Positions 34,880 through 46,144 of a stretch of 64,000 nt of DNA are shown piece after piece. Every line of letters begins with the position of its first letter. The stretch's first letter is position 1. The position numbers and the translations under genes are program-made. The DNA is taken from NCBI GenBank assembly GCA_951802425.1, contig OX637797.1:3410001-3474000 (forward strand), written 5' to 3'. The stretch is from Clavaria fumosa (lineage: Eukaryota > Basidiomycota > Agaricomycetes > Agaricales > Clavariaceae). Below the pieces are notes generated by a model, which was given only the letters and a program-made list of their open reading frames with translations, searched no databases and was not told where the DNA came from.

Positions 34880-36556
34880 TGACGGCGATGGGCTCGAGCA
34901 CACGATGAGGGGAGGGCGACGATGCTCTGACTATTGCTGCCCTCAGCTCAGAATAGCAGATTAAGGTAGCACAGCCACTGGATCACTCAGATGCTTATGT
35001 AATCAACTCCTGAGTGACACAAGACATCAAAAAATGAGAAACTCAATGAATTCTGAAGCTAGACACACAGTTTTTTTTAAAGAATAGACAAAAATTGCTG
35101 AAGTATTTGATGGTGTAATAAAAAGTAAGCTATCTTTACATGTGCTCAAGATATTGATGAGATTAATGACTGTTGATGTTGCAATTTACCACTGGCCTAG
35201 AGGTGAATTTTTTAGTAACATGTAAATGAGTTTTTTGACATACCACAAGCTGCAGGACAATTTGTGAGCCAGGAGAGAGTTAAATTTTAGTTGTGAGAAG
35301 GCAGTAACAATCTGCAGAATGTCACATATGTGTGACTTCATCACTGCATCACACTTGGCTACCAGATGTTGCAATGACTTTTCCAGCTTCCACACACATT
35401 TTGAGGCTTCATTTTAGTGAGACAAAATGTTTCTAAATTCATTTAGAAAAGAATGTTGAAGACCAATTTTAATTTTTTTTGTTTGTTCTTGGGATAGTAA
35501 TGTTATCTTGAAAACAAGGCTTTAAAAAAAATAAATGATCTTGCAACATTTGTTTAAAACATTGTTTTGAGCAATTCTTCTTACTAAGCTAAGCTCAGAA
35601 ATGTGTGTGGGAGGCAGAATTTCAGTTGCATTTTTTGTGTCCCTGTTCTAGCAGACAACAACAACAGGTACAAACAAGGCCAGTTTGGCAGGCATTGCCC
35701 ATCCCCACTCAGGCCCCTTCAAATCACATTTTCATGCTTAGTTTTGGCTGAGTGAAATGTTCTATATGTTCAAGGTTGATTTTTAAAAATTTGACTTTGA
35801 TATTGAGATTCTGTCACCTTTTATATCTTGGAAATAAATAAAAATAAATGAAAATTCACCTTGAAAGAATTTAATTTATAACTGGATTCAGCCTAAGCTA
35901 AGAATGAAAATGTGATTTGAAGGAGGTGTAAAAATCCAATTTTAGGGCCAGATTCGAAACATGGAGACATAATTGACATAAAATCTATAATGACCAAATT
36001 GCCCCTTTCTGAAGTTATGTGACAGTCATGTGATAGTTGACTTTTCATTGTCACCTACAGGGATTGCCCAACCCCCAATTTATACCTGCACCAGCCCGAT
36101 CAATCTGGGGAAGCGGAAGAGTGTTATACAACACACCCTCCAACTCACTCTACAAATGACCGTAAGTGCTTTGACGCTACTGTGCATACCACAAGACCTT
36201 GTCAAATGGGGCTACCTCAATGGCAACGCTGCAATGCAGCCTGCATTACATATACTGAAAGCACTTTCGCGGAAGCGCCTTGGGTATCCAAGCCACGCGG
36301 CAGGCTGCCAGTGCCAGTCTGAGCCGCGTTAGTCAACCACTGTACGTCGTAGAGTTCTTCCCTTCAAGCTGCCTCGAGGATCAACGAAACAGACCGCGTG
36401 TCTGTGGCCTGACTCAGATACTTACATAAACAGCCGTGACAATACCGTGACACCAGCCACGCCCAGTTTTTTTGTGGCCGTCTTTCTTCTTGCCGCTTTC
36501 TCCGCTTCTCCCCTTCCTCGTTCTTCCTCAACTCCTGCATTTGGTCGCGCTTAGGG
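34880..36556. other. AT-rich intergenic region upstream of MED13
   Basis: About 1.7 kb. A 100-codon frame at 36030-36332 has no recognisable motif. The AT-rich centre contains the inverted repeat listed separately. The last ~130 bases are pyrimidine rich and probably form the promoter of the next gene. Confidence 0.5.
35714..35925. repeat. Inverted repeat with 38-bp arms
   Basis: Arms 35714-35751 and 35888-35925 are complementary at about 34 of 38 positions and enclose 136 AT-rich bases. The shape suits a small foldback or MITE-like element. No clear target duplication was seen. Confidence 0.55.
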
Positions 36557-39078
36557 ATGCATTCCTCTTCTCGTCCTACACCATCCTCTACTCGCACAGG
36601 CCCTTCGCCGCATCCTCGCCCAAATCACGCAAACACCCATGTCAAGGTCCTCGATTCCGTACACGGCAGAATTCTGTGTATCGCGGACATCCGTGGTCGA
36701 CACTCTGCCTTGAATGACCTCGCGAGAGAAGCGAACGCGAAGGCCATCATTCACACCGGTGACTTTGGTTTTTTCGGTGCGCAACCGCTCCTCCCTCTTT
36801 GTGCCTTTTCTTTCTTCAGAATTTCTGAACACTCTCGCGGTACTTTACTCTGGCCCCACCCCTTCTCTCTCCCCAGAGGCTAACAGTCTCGAGCGAATCA
36901 ACGACCGCACCCTGCGCCACTTGACGCAATATTCACCGTTGATCCCCAACGCCCAACGCTCCCACCTGTTGGCTCCCGAAAATACGCCTGCCTCTATCCG
37001 TGCCACGGTCAACATCAACTTGCTCTCTGAGTTCCCGCTGCTTCTCTCAGGCCAGATCAAGCTCCAAGTCCCCGTGTACGCTGTCTATGGCGCATGTGAA
37101 GACGTCAACGTGCTCGAAAAGTTCCGCAATGGCACCTATTACGTCGAGAACCTACAGGTCCTCGACGAGGCCACCACGCGCTGCCTCGATGTCGGCGGCG
37201 TGAAGCTGCGTCTCCTCGGGCTCGGCGGCGCGCTAGTCCCGCACAAGCTGTTCGACAACGGCGAAGGGAACGCCACCATCGCCGGCGGGCAGGGAACCAT
37301 GTGGACCACCGCGTTGCAAATTGGCGAGCTCGTGGACACTGCCCAGCGTGTTTTTGATCCGTCCGAAACGCGGCTCCTTGTGACGCATGCGAGCCCCGGC
37401 CGCGAAGGGATCATTGCGCAACTCGCGCTCGTGCTCAAGGTGGACCTCACCGTCTCGGCGGGGCTGCACTTCCGGTACGGGAGCTCTTACAACGAGTTCA
37501 GCGTGCATAGCGAGCCAGAGTCGCTCAGGAAGAAGCTTGCCGACGGCAAAGAAGTTTTCGATAAGGTATGGGAGAGCGTCAAAGGCCAGGTCGAGGCCGC
37601 CATCGACGACAATCAACGCGTTCTACTTGACAAGGCTCTCTCGGTCGTAGAGCGGGTGCCTCCTCCACAGACACACGGTGGGCCTGGTGCCGGTCCACCT
37701 GGGGCTGAAGAACCGGCGTGGAAGAATTGCTGGAACTGGAATTTGTGTGACGCCGCCTTCGGCACGCTCGTTCTCGACATCAAAGACGGGCGGGTGAGCG
37801 CGGAGCTCAAGTCCCAAGGTAAACCGAAGCGTCTCTTATCGTTCTTCGCACGCCTCATGCCCTCCTCTTCTCTCAGGGTTCAATTATGCCTACCGCCGCA
37901 CCGCCACCGCAGCCGTCACTGCTACCCCCAACTCCGCACATGTCACACTCCCCCCCAACGCAACGCACACTAACAGCGTTGCCTCTCCCAGCAGTAGGAA
38001 AAGCGGCACTCCTGTGCCGCCCCCTCTGCCCACACCGTCGTCCTCCGAGAAGCCGCCCCCGGCCGCCGGCGTACTATCTACCGCGGAACCCAAATCAAGC
38101 GAGTCGGCGCCGCACCAGCCTCCGCAGCCGGGGATGCATGAGCCGCCAGCAGCGTCTACATCTGGATGGGAGACGCCCAAGGATGGCTCGCCTTCCACCA
38201 ACAACAATCACGGTGGCGGTGGTGGCGGGAGTAATGCGAAGACGAACGGGGTCAAGCAGTCGCCCAACGATAAGACCAAAAAGAAGCCTAACAAGAAGGA
38301 CCGTCAGTTCAAGGAAGAGTCTGAGGCGAAGGATGGAGGGAGCGGCGGGGAAGGGGCGCCTAGTGCTGGGGTTGTTGGTGCAGCTGCACCTTCCTCCTCG
38401 GGAAAAGCGACTCCACAATTACCTCCGGAGTCGTCGACACCTGACGACGTTGAGCAGCCGCTCAAGTCTCCAGTGGACGGTGGGAGTGGTGGTGCACGAA
38501 CACCAACTACCAAGCGGCCTCCTCGCAACCCCTGGACCATATTCATGCGCATGAGCGTTGGAGCTAATGAGCCTGAGGTTAGAGAGTTCTTTGGCGCTGC
38601 CAAAGATGGGGTGTGTTTTTTTCTTCTCTTCTTTTTCTTTGAGACTCTGGACAGACAAACTGAGCGAGGTTTGTCTACTAGATCACACGAGTCAATTACC
38701 CGTATTCTGTTGGTGGTCGGCAACAGAAATTGGTATACGTCGAATTCGGTGATGAGCAGGCCATGCGCCAGGGGTTAGAAAAGCATGCGGAGGTTGGTCC
38801 TCGTCCAGTTTTATAAAGTGGTGCCGGGGAACCTTCTGATGACGATAACACTTCGACAGAAACTGCATGATGCTGTCCCGTTAGAGGTGGTGCAGGCGAC
38901 AGACCGGGAGTCACGTGGCGAATCGCCGCATTACTCACGCGGTGGTGGATGGCCGGGGCGTGGGCGTGGGCGTGGGTCGTATGCTTCGAGAGGGTTCGCT
39001 GCTGCTGGCTTGACAAGGAACCCGAAGGAAGGAGGCGGAGAGGGACCGAGTGTGGCGAAAAGCAGTGAGGGTGCCTGA
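36557..39078 (+). CDS. Metallophosphoesterase-like (DUF2433-type) protein with C-terminal RRM (741 aa)
   Basis: Exons: 36557-36776, 36877-37818, 37877-38610, 38682-38792, 38860-39078 (2,226 nt). The first ~360 residues look like a calcineurin-type fold: ILCIADIRGRHSALN (DxHG-like), IIHTGDFGFF, VYGACEDVNVLEKF and LLVTHASPGREG. Several metal ligands are altered from the usual GDxHG/GNHD set, so catalysis is uncertain. A ~220-residue disordered linker follows, then an RRM-like domain (NPWTIFMRMSVG ... LVYVEFGDEQAM) and an RGG-like tail (GRGRGRGSYASRGF). This recalls the fungal DUF2433 family; the RNA-binding end suggests a role with RNA. Function unknown. Confidence 0.8.
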
Positions 39079-39214
39079 TGGGGATTCTATTTTCTTTCCC
39101 GATGGATGGCTGTCTCGAGTCCACGTGTGTGTGCCATCGTCAACTCGTCGTTGACATCTTTTTCTCATTCATTTGATTCTTTTGCACCTCATTCTCGGGT
39201 TTATTCTTACATTC
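39079..39214. other. 3' flank of the DUF2433-RRM gene
   Basis: No coding signal. Confidence 0.4.
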
Positions 39215-39466
39215 GTGACGTTCATGGTCGCGTTTAGTTCTTTCTTCCCTCCATACTTTTTTGTTTTACGCGTGCTTCTTCTCACCATGAGATACATTAT
39301 GCTTCATGCTCGTCTATTATGACGCGGCTTTTCTGGATGCACGCTCCGATACCACCCTTTTTAGAGCAATTCCTCTTCACCCTGGCTCGTGAATTCGCGG
39401 GAATCATTGCTGCACACATACTGCGTGACCGTGCATCTAGCAATGGGTGCAGAACGGTGCTCTCCA
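39215..39466 (+). repeat. Direct repeat, left copy (pair with 43428-43781)
   Basis: About 250 bases strongly similar to 43428-43781, sharing CCATGAGATACATTATGC, GGCTTTTCTGGATGCACGC and GGTGCAGAACGGTGC. The right copy has about 97 extra bases (43483-43580). The pair brackets a 4-kb accessory block. Confidence 0.85.
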
Positions 39467-39704
39467 TCGTAGCAGGAGTCAATAATTTCTGCCAATAAGT
39501 TATTGAAGCTCAAAAGCTGAATATCAGGCTAGACACCTTGCACTCTGCAGTTACAACTCAGATAGCCCGGAGACTAGTTCTAAGACTCAGTATTACACCA
39601 CTGTAGAACCTTTGTCTGTTGTCTGAGCTCCAACTCCACCAAGAGAGAACACACCCTTGACAGATTTCAAGTATTTACAAGTCTTCTTGAGCAAAACATG
39701 TTTT

Positions 39705-39795
39705 TTCTTGACCTGTCTTGGCCTGTCTTAACTGGCGGTCAAGAAGGTCAAGACAGTCAAGAAGGTGGAATTTTCTTGATTCTGTCTTGACTCGT
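39705..39795. repeat. Cluster of TCTTGAC / GTCAAGA words in both orientations
   Basis: CTTGACCTGTCTTG on one side and GTCAAGAAGGTCAAGACAG on the other allow extended pairing; the words then repeat. Non-coding. Confidence 0.6.
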
Positions 39796-40014
39796 GTGCA
39801 TTCAGAAACAGTCAAGAGCATAAGTGAATCTATGGCTGTTCATGCATGTTCAAGTTCATGAGCTGTTTTGCTGATGAGGTATTTGTGCACAGTTGAGTGA
39901 CTCCCTTTAGTTGTATGCTATTAATAACCTACCAGCCCAAGTTGGGGTAACTGCAAATCTCAATTCTTATTGGCTCCTCAACTCTGTTGAATGTTGAGAT
40001 AATAATTTGCTTCT

Positions 40015-40351
40015 GTGCTGTGTTGGAAGTTGAACATTTGCATCCGTGTTTGGCGTCCACGTGACACGTGGAGACGAGGGACCGATATCCTCAAACTGTT
40101 TCGCGACTACGTCTTCCACCAGGTTGACGAGAACGGGAACCCGGTCGTCAACGCACGTTCTCACGTGCCTCAACAAGGTAGGAAAACTTCAGAATGGCCG
40201 TTTGATTAGTTCTAATGTTGTTCTTTTTGATTCCCGCGATGAGTGTAGCTTGATGCGGGCACGGATCATGCTTGTCTCGCGGGACGAGGAGAGCTGTCTG
40301 GTGGTGAGCTACAAGGAAGTCAAGAACCGTGTAGAGGGAGTTTGGGGGTAA
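40015..40351 (+). pseudogene. Broken gene fragment, family not recognised
   Basis: Coherent coding pieces appear in three frames: KLFRDYVFHQVDENGNPVVN, then HVLTCLNK up to a good donor (GTAGGA), then, after an acceptor at about 40249, LDAGTD, and shifted again MLVSRDEESCLVVSYKEVKN. At least two frame shifts separate pieces that look like one original protein, so this is probably a remnant duplicated from elsewhere. There is no start or stop context worth annotating. Confidence 0.45.
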
Positions 40352-40437
40352 ATACTGATAACGGCATCGAAAGTGTCATCATGTGACGTTGATGACTGAC
40401 GTGGTCATCCCATGGCCTAGACTGCTGTGCCTCTGCC

Positions 40438-42987
40438 ATGGTTGAACCAATCACTGCTTTGGTGGTCAGTTTCAAGATCCTGAAGGCCATCATTGCCGTG
40501 GTTGATGGTCTGGATGAAGTTCGTGATCAGGGCCGGGCGTTGAAGGTGAGCCGAAGAATATTGATATATTTATTGGCTTTTTTACTCCGCTCGCACTTAT
40601 TCCAACCACAAAGTATCTCGGCGTAAACGCCACGGAATTCTTGGAGTTGGTCAACAGAGGCCTCCAGACTGAGGATGCAGCCCCATTCGTTAACACCATA
40701 CAGTCGTTAGAAATGTGAGTTGCTTGTGCAATTCACACTGTTCTGGTTGCTGAACATTTGTCAGACTATTGCGGGATATCTTTTCGACGGCCCAGGAGTA
40801 TCGACAGATGACGACGCCTTTGAAGTTATTGAGAGCGAACCAGACCAAGAAGAAGCTCATATTCCTTGAGAAGAGATTGTCAACGTTCAGAGATACCTAC
40901 CTGGTATGCGAACCACTCTTTGTCAAGTTTTCATTCGATGATTTACCGAAGTTGTCAAGATTCAATCGGCCACCGAACTCCGAATAAGCTTGACTGAATT
41001 GAAGCGTTCTCCGTCAAGTTTCGGTGCTATCCAGCAAGATAATATGATCACCGATGACATTCGCTGGGAGACCATGACAGCACGAAGCGGTTCCACAGTC
41101 GGACATGGTGACCCTGTTTTAGCATGGCTGGATACGCTCAGGGACCGTAACTGGGAGGCAGAAACAGTCTTTGGTGAGTCTTGCACAAAAATTTACATTC
41201 GCAGCCTTCTGGTGAATAATCAAATTAATTCATTAGATGGAAACTCCGTGAGCGACACGACGATGGAGACGCTTTTAGAGACGGCAGGGGCGGAGAGCAT
41301 GCAGAACAAGAAATGGTCACCAGTTCCCTGTCTACCTGCAGCCAGACCTGTATCCCCCGACAGTCAGATCAAACCTATCCGGCCTGCAGGCAGGGGACCG
41401 ACAAGGAGGCTCGTTGATTCACAACACCACACCGAATCCGAACATAATGACTTCATCAGGTCAGTTTTTGGTATTGCATGTCATAGGTGTTTAGCATCTT
41501 GTACTTAATTCGATTAGTGTTTTCATTGTCATACCGTTGATCTTAATGTAAGACAGATATCATTTGTGTCCAGTGATAAACCTGTCTGACCTGATTGGTT
41601 ATAGCTTCTTAGCTTTCCAGGAGTGGACCAGTCCACCCGACCCGCTACCGGCCATTGAAGTCAAGCCATCCTGTCTCTCAATGGTTGCATTTCAAGCTCA
41701 TGATAAACCCGCTGCTGACATCGCTGAAGTAAACATGGGACAGTTGATCACAGCATCGCGCAAGTACCAGAAGGGCTGCGAATCCCTAAACATGAAAGAT
41801 AAGACGACGTTCAGCGGCGTATCTGACGCCATCAACATGGTGAACAAGGTTTTAATCTCCGTCCCTCACCATGCAAAAACAGGCCTTCGGAGAAATCTCG
41901 CTATCATGTACACCTGTCGAGCGTCAGCCTTGCTCTCCTCCGGGGATACATCAAAGATTTCGGAAGCTTTACGGGATACCGAATCCGCAGAAAAGCATGA
42001 CCCTAGCCTGAATTTGGTGTACGTTGGACCCATATCCTTAATGATTCGTAAACCCAACTGATTCTTCTTCGTAGGTATTGGTACCAGGCAGCCTCTCACT
42101 ACCGCAAGGGTCGGCTCTCTAAAGCTCAAGACATTATTGCTAATGCACTCCGGCGGGTCGACCTCAAAGACGACGGATTTCTGGTGGACAAACTGATTAC
42201 AATATACACGGGAAGCAAGGGCCCACCTGCGAAGCTCGCTCCATTCCGGTCCTGGCTCCAGGAGATCACGCAAAGGAACAAACGCAGCAAGTCCCGACTG
42301 AAGGGCATTCAAGGCGAATGGAAACGGTACATCGACCACGAGCTGGAGAAGATGATCAAAACGACGTTTGATGAGTCCCTGCGATTGGAAGGAGTCGACA
42401 CCCGGCAAGCGAAGCTACAGCTATTAGCGAAGGCTATTGATGGAATGGCCGAATTACTCTTGCGACAGGATTGGAATTCCCCTAATAGGACACGGCTTTC
42501 GGTGACATTTGCGAAGATGTACAATCACAGAGCGGAACTATGGCTCACACACTCGGACGCGTTTAGTGCGGAAGCCGCATTGCGCGATTCGGAATTGGCG
42601 GAGAAATACAATGCGGGTTCAGTGTCACCGTGCGTCACTCTGCTCTGTTGTGTTGTTTGTCAAGATTATATTTCCAATCCATGTAGATACATCAGTCAGG
42701 CAGTCGCCCTCAACCGTCTCGGCCGCCTGTCCAATGCCAAGGACGTGCTGGCTCGTGCGTTGAAACGGACTGACCTTCAGGACAATGAGCAGCTTGTGGA
42801 CTTGCTGACTCGGCTGTACAATCCAGATTCCAAGGTGGATCTTGAGGATGACAATGCATTCAGAGTGTGGTGGACGGAGATCACAGTGAAAGACCGGAGA
42901 AGCGCAAAGCGGTTGAGAGGGATTAAAGGGAGGTGGAAGGCTCGAGCAGATGCTCGGTTGGGTGTGCAGAGACAAGGGTTCTGGTGA
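40438..42987 (+). CDS. Orphan protein: N-terminal helical domain plus two TPR-like modules (684 aa)
   Basis: Exons: 40438-40545, 40614-40714, 40765-40903, 40960-41173, 41237-41459, 41605-42018, 42075-42629, 42687-42987 (2,055 nt). The first ~130 residues are helical and hydrophobic-patterned (MVEPITALVVSFKILKAIIA; FVNTIQSLEILLRDIFSTA), like the N-terminal bundle of some fungal NLR or HeLo-like proteins. A disordered linker follows. Two copies of a ~150-residue module complete the protein. Each has TPR-like helices (ALRDTESAEKHDPS / ALRDSELAEKYNAG; GRLSKAQDIIANALRR / GRLSNAKDVLARALKR) and ends in a cap: WLQEITQRNKRSKSRLKGI and WWTEITVKDRRSAKRLRGI. No catalytic motif seen. The sixth exon's acceptor (after a 145-nt intron) is the least certain junction. 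Confidence 0.7.
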
Positions 42988-43427
42988 ACCGTAAACTAAC
43001 CCCTTCCGAACCTAAATCCGTCAAACCACCACAGCGAAGGCTATGTCTCTCTTAAGGAGCTTCTGGTGAGTTGTTGGTGGTGGGTATTGAATGAGCAAGG
43101 AGTTCTGTTCATCTTGGGGGATCCACAAGCTACATAATCTGATAGAACTATAAGGATGACCTCGGTTACATTGATACAAGCTGGTATTATCATGTATGTA
43201 CCTATGAGGGTGACTATAGGAATATTAGTAGGGAAATATGGTATAAAGGCATGCACCCTCAGCCACATTGATATGGGCTGAAGGATGTGCTGCATGTCTG
43301 TGTCATGTGACAAACCAACATGACTCATGTTGGTTTGTTTACCTAAGCGACACTACTGGGACATGCTCTTTCAATGACTGGACAGTTATTTGTCCATCAT
43401 GAGACCTTTGCAGGAGCAAGATGATTT
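42988..43427. other. 3' flank of the orphan gene
   Basis: No gene seen; moderately AT-rich. Confidence 0.4.
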
Positions 43428-43781
43428 GTGATGTTCATGGTTGCATTTAGTCCATACTTCCCTCCATACTTTTTTGTTTTACATGTTAACCCCATTTTCA
43501 CCCCTACATTACCCATTCATGTACCATCTTAGCACATGCTGCAGTATAAAAATGGTGATTCAAACAAAAAAAGTTTTAGATGTGCTTCTTCCCACCATGA
43601 GATACATTATGCTTCATGCTCATCTATTACGATGCGGCTTTTCTGGATGCACGCTCCGCTACCACCTTTTTTTTTGAGAGCAATTCCTCTTCACCCTGGC
43701 TCGTGAATTTGCGGGATTCATTGTTGTACTCATACTGGGTGACCTGTGCATTTAGCAACGGGTGCAGAACGGTGCTCTCCA
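43428..43781 (+). repeat. Direct repeat, right copy (pair with 39215-39466)
   Basis: Same sequence as the left copy with an extra ~97 bases at 43483-43580 after TTTTGTTTTAC. It lies upstream of the acyl-CoA dehydrogenase gene. Confidence 0.85.
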
Positions 43782-44192
43782 CTGACCGGGTTATATTTTC
43801 ATTTTCAACCGTCCTTTTCTCCCAACTCTTTGAGCAAGCTCGCCGATGAGAGCCTCATTCACGCACTAGCGCCCGCGCACGTTATTAGCAGCTCGAGGGG
43901 GATAGCATGCAGCATGATTTCTAGTTGCAGGACCAGCATGATTGCCGCTCTCCCAACTCCACCGCCCATCCATCCACCCAACGACAAGCGACAGCTAAAG
44001 AATGGCAGCCGCTATTGAATGACGGCAACTGCTGTTACGGAACTCCTAACCCCATATGCCTGCCAAAACCCTACATAAGTCACAGCCCCGCATGCCAATC
44101 CCCATCGCACCGCGTGCTACATCTTGTTTTACTCATTTACCCCTCGCTCTCTATCTTTGCCGCTCGCTCTGTGCATCGCCGTCCGCTGCAGG
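43782..44192. other. Promoter region of the acyl-CoA dehydrogenase gene
   Basis: Pyrimidine-rich toward the ATG at 44193. No other feature supported. Confidence 0.4.
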
Positions 44193-46016
44193 ATGTACCG
44201 CATATCCCTACGATCGCTTCGCTCGCTCAACGCAAGGCCGCCCCTGTTCCATTCTGCGATGACGAAGAGGTGCTTTCGTGTGTTGCACTCGCCGATACCG
44301 TTCACGCGTTGAAATAATCCTATCAACAGGACGTTCTTCTCCTCGCCCCCTTCATTCTCTGCGGCGCAGACGCCCACCTCGTTGGACGTTTTCACAGAAG
44401 AGGAACAGATGCTCCGCGAGTCGGGTAAGTCTTCTCACTTCTGGATTCCACGTCATTTTCACTTCCCCTGTTTGTTTGTCAGTGAGGCGGTTCGCCCTCG
44501 ACGTCGTCAAGCCAAAGGTACTTGAGATGGATGAGAAGGAACAAATGGACCCTGCCATCATCCAGGGTCTCTTCGAACAAGGGGTGCGTTCACGCCAAGA
44601 TCGTTTCTCGCTTATTAGTTCTCGCTTATTCCTTACTGGGCTCCCAAACTCTGATTTGGATCGACAAGCTTATGGGCATCGAGACGCCATCAGAATACGG
44701 CGGCGCCGAGTCGTCCTTCACCTCCGCTATCATTGCCATTGAGGAACTCGCCAAAGTCGACCCTTCCGTCTCCGTCCTCTGCGATGTGCACAACACGCTT
44801 GTCAATACCATCTTCCGCAAGTATGGCAACAAGGAGCAGAAGGAAATCTGGCTCCCGCAGCTCGCCGAATCTAAGGTGTATTTTTAGCCCTGTCATGACC
44901 TCGGACCTCCTTGTTTCGTGTTCTAGTATTGACCCTTGAACATTCTAGCTCGGCTCGTTCTGTCTGTCTGAGTCCATCTCTGGGTCAGACGCCTTCGCGC
45001 TGCAAACTCGTGCGGTCAAGACCGGCGATCATTATATCATCAACGGTTCCAAGATGTGGATCACCAATTCGTACGAGGCCGAGGTGTTCCTCATCTTTGC
45101 TAATGTCTGTTCACATTTTCGTACGATAAATCCGCGTCTCATCTATTGATCCTCTCTTTCGCTCTCGCCTCCCAAGATCGACCCCAGCAAGGGTTACAAG
45201 GGTATCACATGTTTCGTCGCCACCAAAGACATGGGCATTCAGATCGCCAAGAAGGAGCAGAAGCTCGGTATTCGTGCCTCTTCAACCTGCACCATCAACT
45301 TCGATGATCTCAAAGTCCCAGTGGAGAATGTGATTGGTGGAGAGGGAAACGGTTATAAGGTAGGCCACATGCCTCATCTCCTAATGTCCCTATTCCTTAC
45401 CTCGGCCACCAGATTGCCATTGAGATTCTGAACGAAGGTCATTTATGGGTTATTCTATCTGACCAAAAATGACAACCTTCTAATCGCGGTTCCTAAAAAT
45501 AGGCCGCATTGGGATCGCCGCGCAGATGCTCGGGCTGGCGCAAGGCGCGTTCGACGCGGCGCTGCCATACACATACTCGCGGAAGCAGTTCGGGCAGCCG
45601 ATTGGAACGTTTCAGGGGATGGCTTTCCAGTTCGCGGAAGCGGCGGTACAGCTCGAGACGGCGCGTCTGGTGACGTACAATGCAGCGCGTCGGAAGGAGG
45701 AAGGGCGCTCATTCACGAAGGAGGCAGCGATAGCCAAGTATTGGACCAGTGTGGTTGCGCAGAAAGTGAGCGGGAGCGCTATTGAGTGGACGGGAGGCAT
45801 AGGATTTACTAGGGAGACTGGGCTTGAGAAATATTGGAGGGATTCAAAGATTGTGCGCGCTGCCATTTTTTCGGTTACCCGAGGAACTATTGACGCGAGA
45901 CCTACCTTCTCTCCGGTCTCGGTCCGCTTGTTTTACAGGGTGCTATCTATGAAGGAACATCCAACATCCAGCTTCAAACAATTGCAAAATTCATACAGAA
46001 AGACTATTCTGCATAG
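44193..46016 (+). CDS. Mitochondrial short/branched-chain acyl-CoA dehydrogenase (423 aa)
   Basis: Exons: 44193-44269, 44330-44424, 44483-44583, 44669-44875, 44949-45104, 45177-45359, 45413-45437, 45503-45852, 45939-46016 (1,272 nt). The FAD enzyme makes the first oxidation in branched-chain or short-chain acyl-CoA breakdown (ACADSB-like). Motifs: [67 protein letters not shown] and the C-terminal [19 protein letters not shown] with the catalytic-loop Glu. The N-terminus ([17 protein letters not shown]) is a typical basic mitochondrial presequence. The first intron (44270-44329, 60 nt) holds an in-frame TGA; the protein is intact only after splicing. Confidence 0.94.
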
Positions 46017-46060
46017 TGGGGTTATCATTTTGAGTGGGGTTATCATTCTGCGTGGGGGTT
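46015..46060. repeat. Short tandem repeat just after the stop codon
   Basis: AGTGGGGTTATCATT appears twice in tandem, with a third degraded copy, starting at the stop codon of the acyl-CoA dehydrogenase gene. Confidence 0.7.
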
Positions 46061-46144
46061 TTCTACTTGTCGGTGCGACATGTACAGGAACAGAAGATTA
46101 GGGCCAAATGTACAATTTGATTACAAGTGCATAGGGTTCAATGC

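Noticed and set aside
34880..34903. Upstream extension of MED13 to 34903
   Set aside because: It would start with GTG; the first ATG is at 34879 and suits the family.
36030..36332. 100-codon frame upstream of the DUF2433-RRM gene
   Set aside because: No motif or relatives recognised, and it is located in an AT-rich spacer.
44310..44312. In-frame TGA in the acyl-CoA dehydrogenase read as a nonsense mutation
   Set aside because: It lies within a 60-nt intron; splicing joins MTKR to TFFSSPP and keeps the frame through to the stop at 46016.
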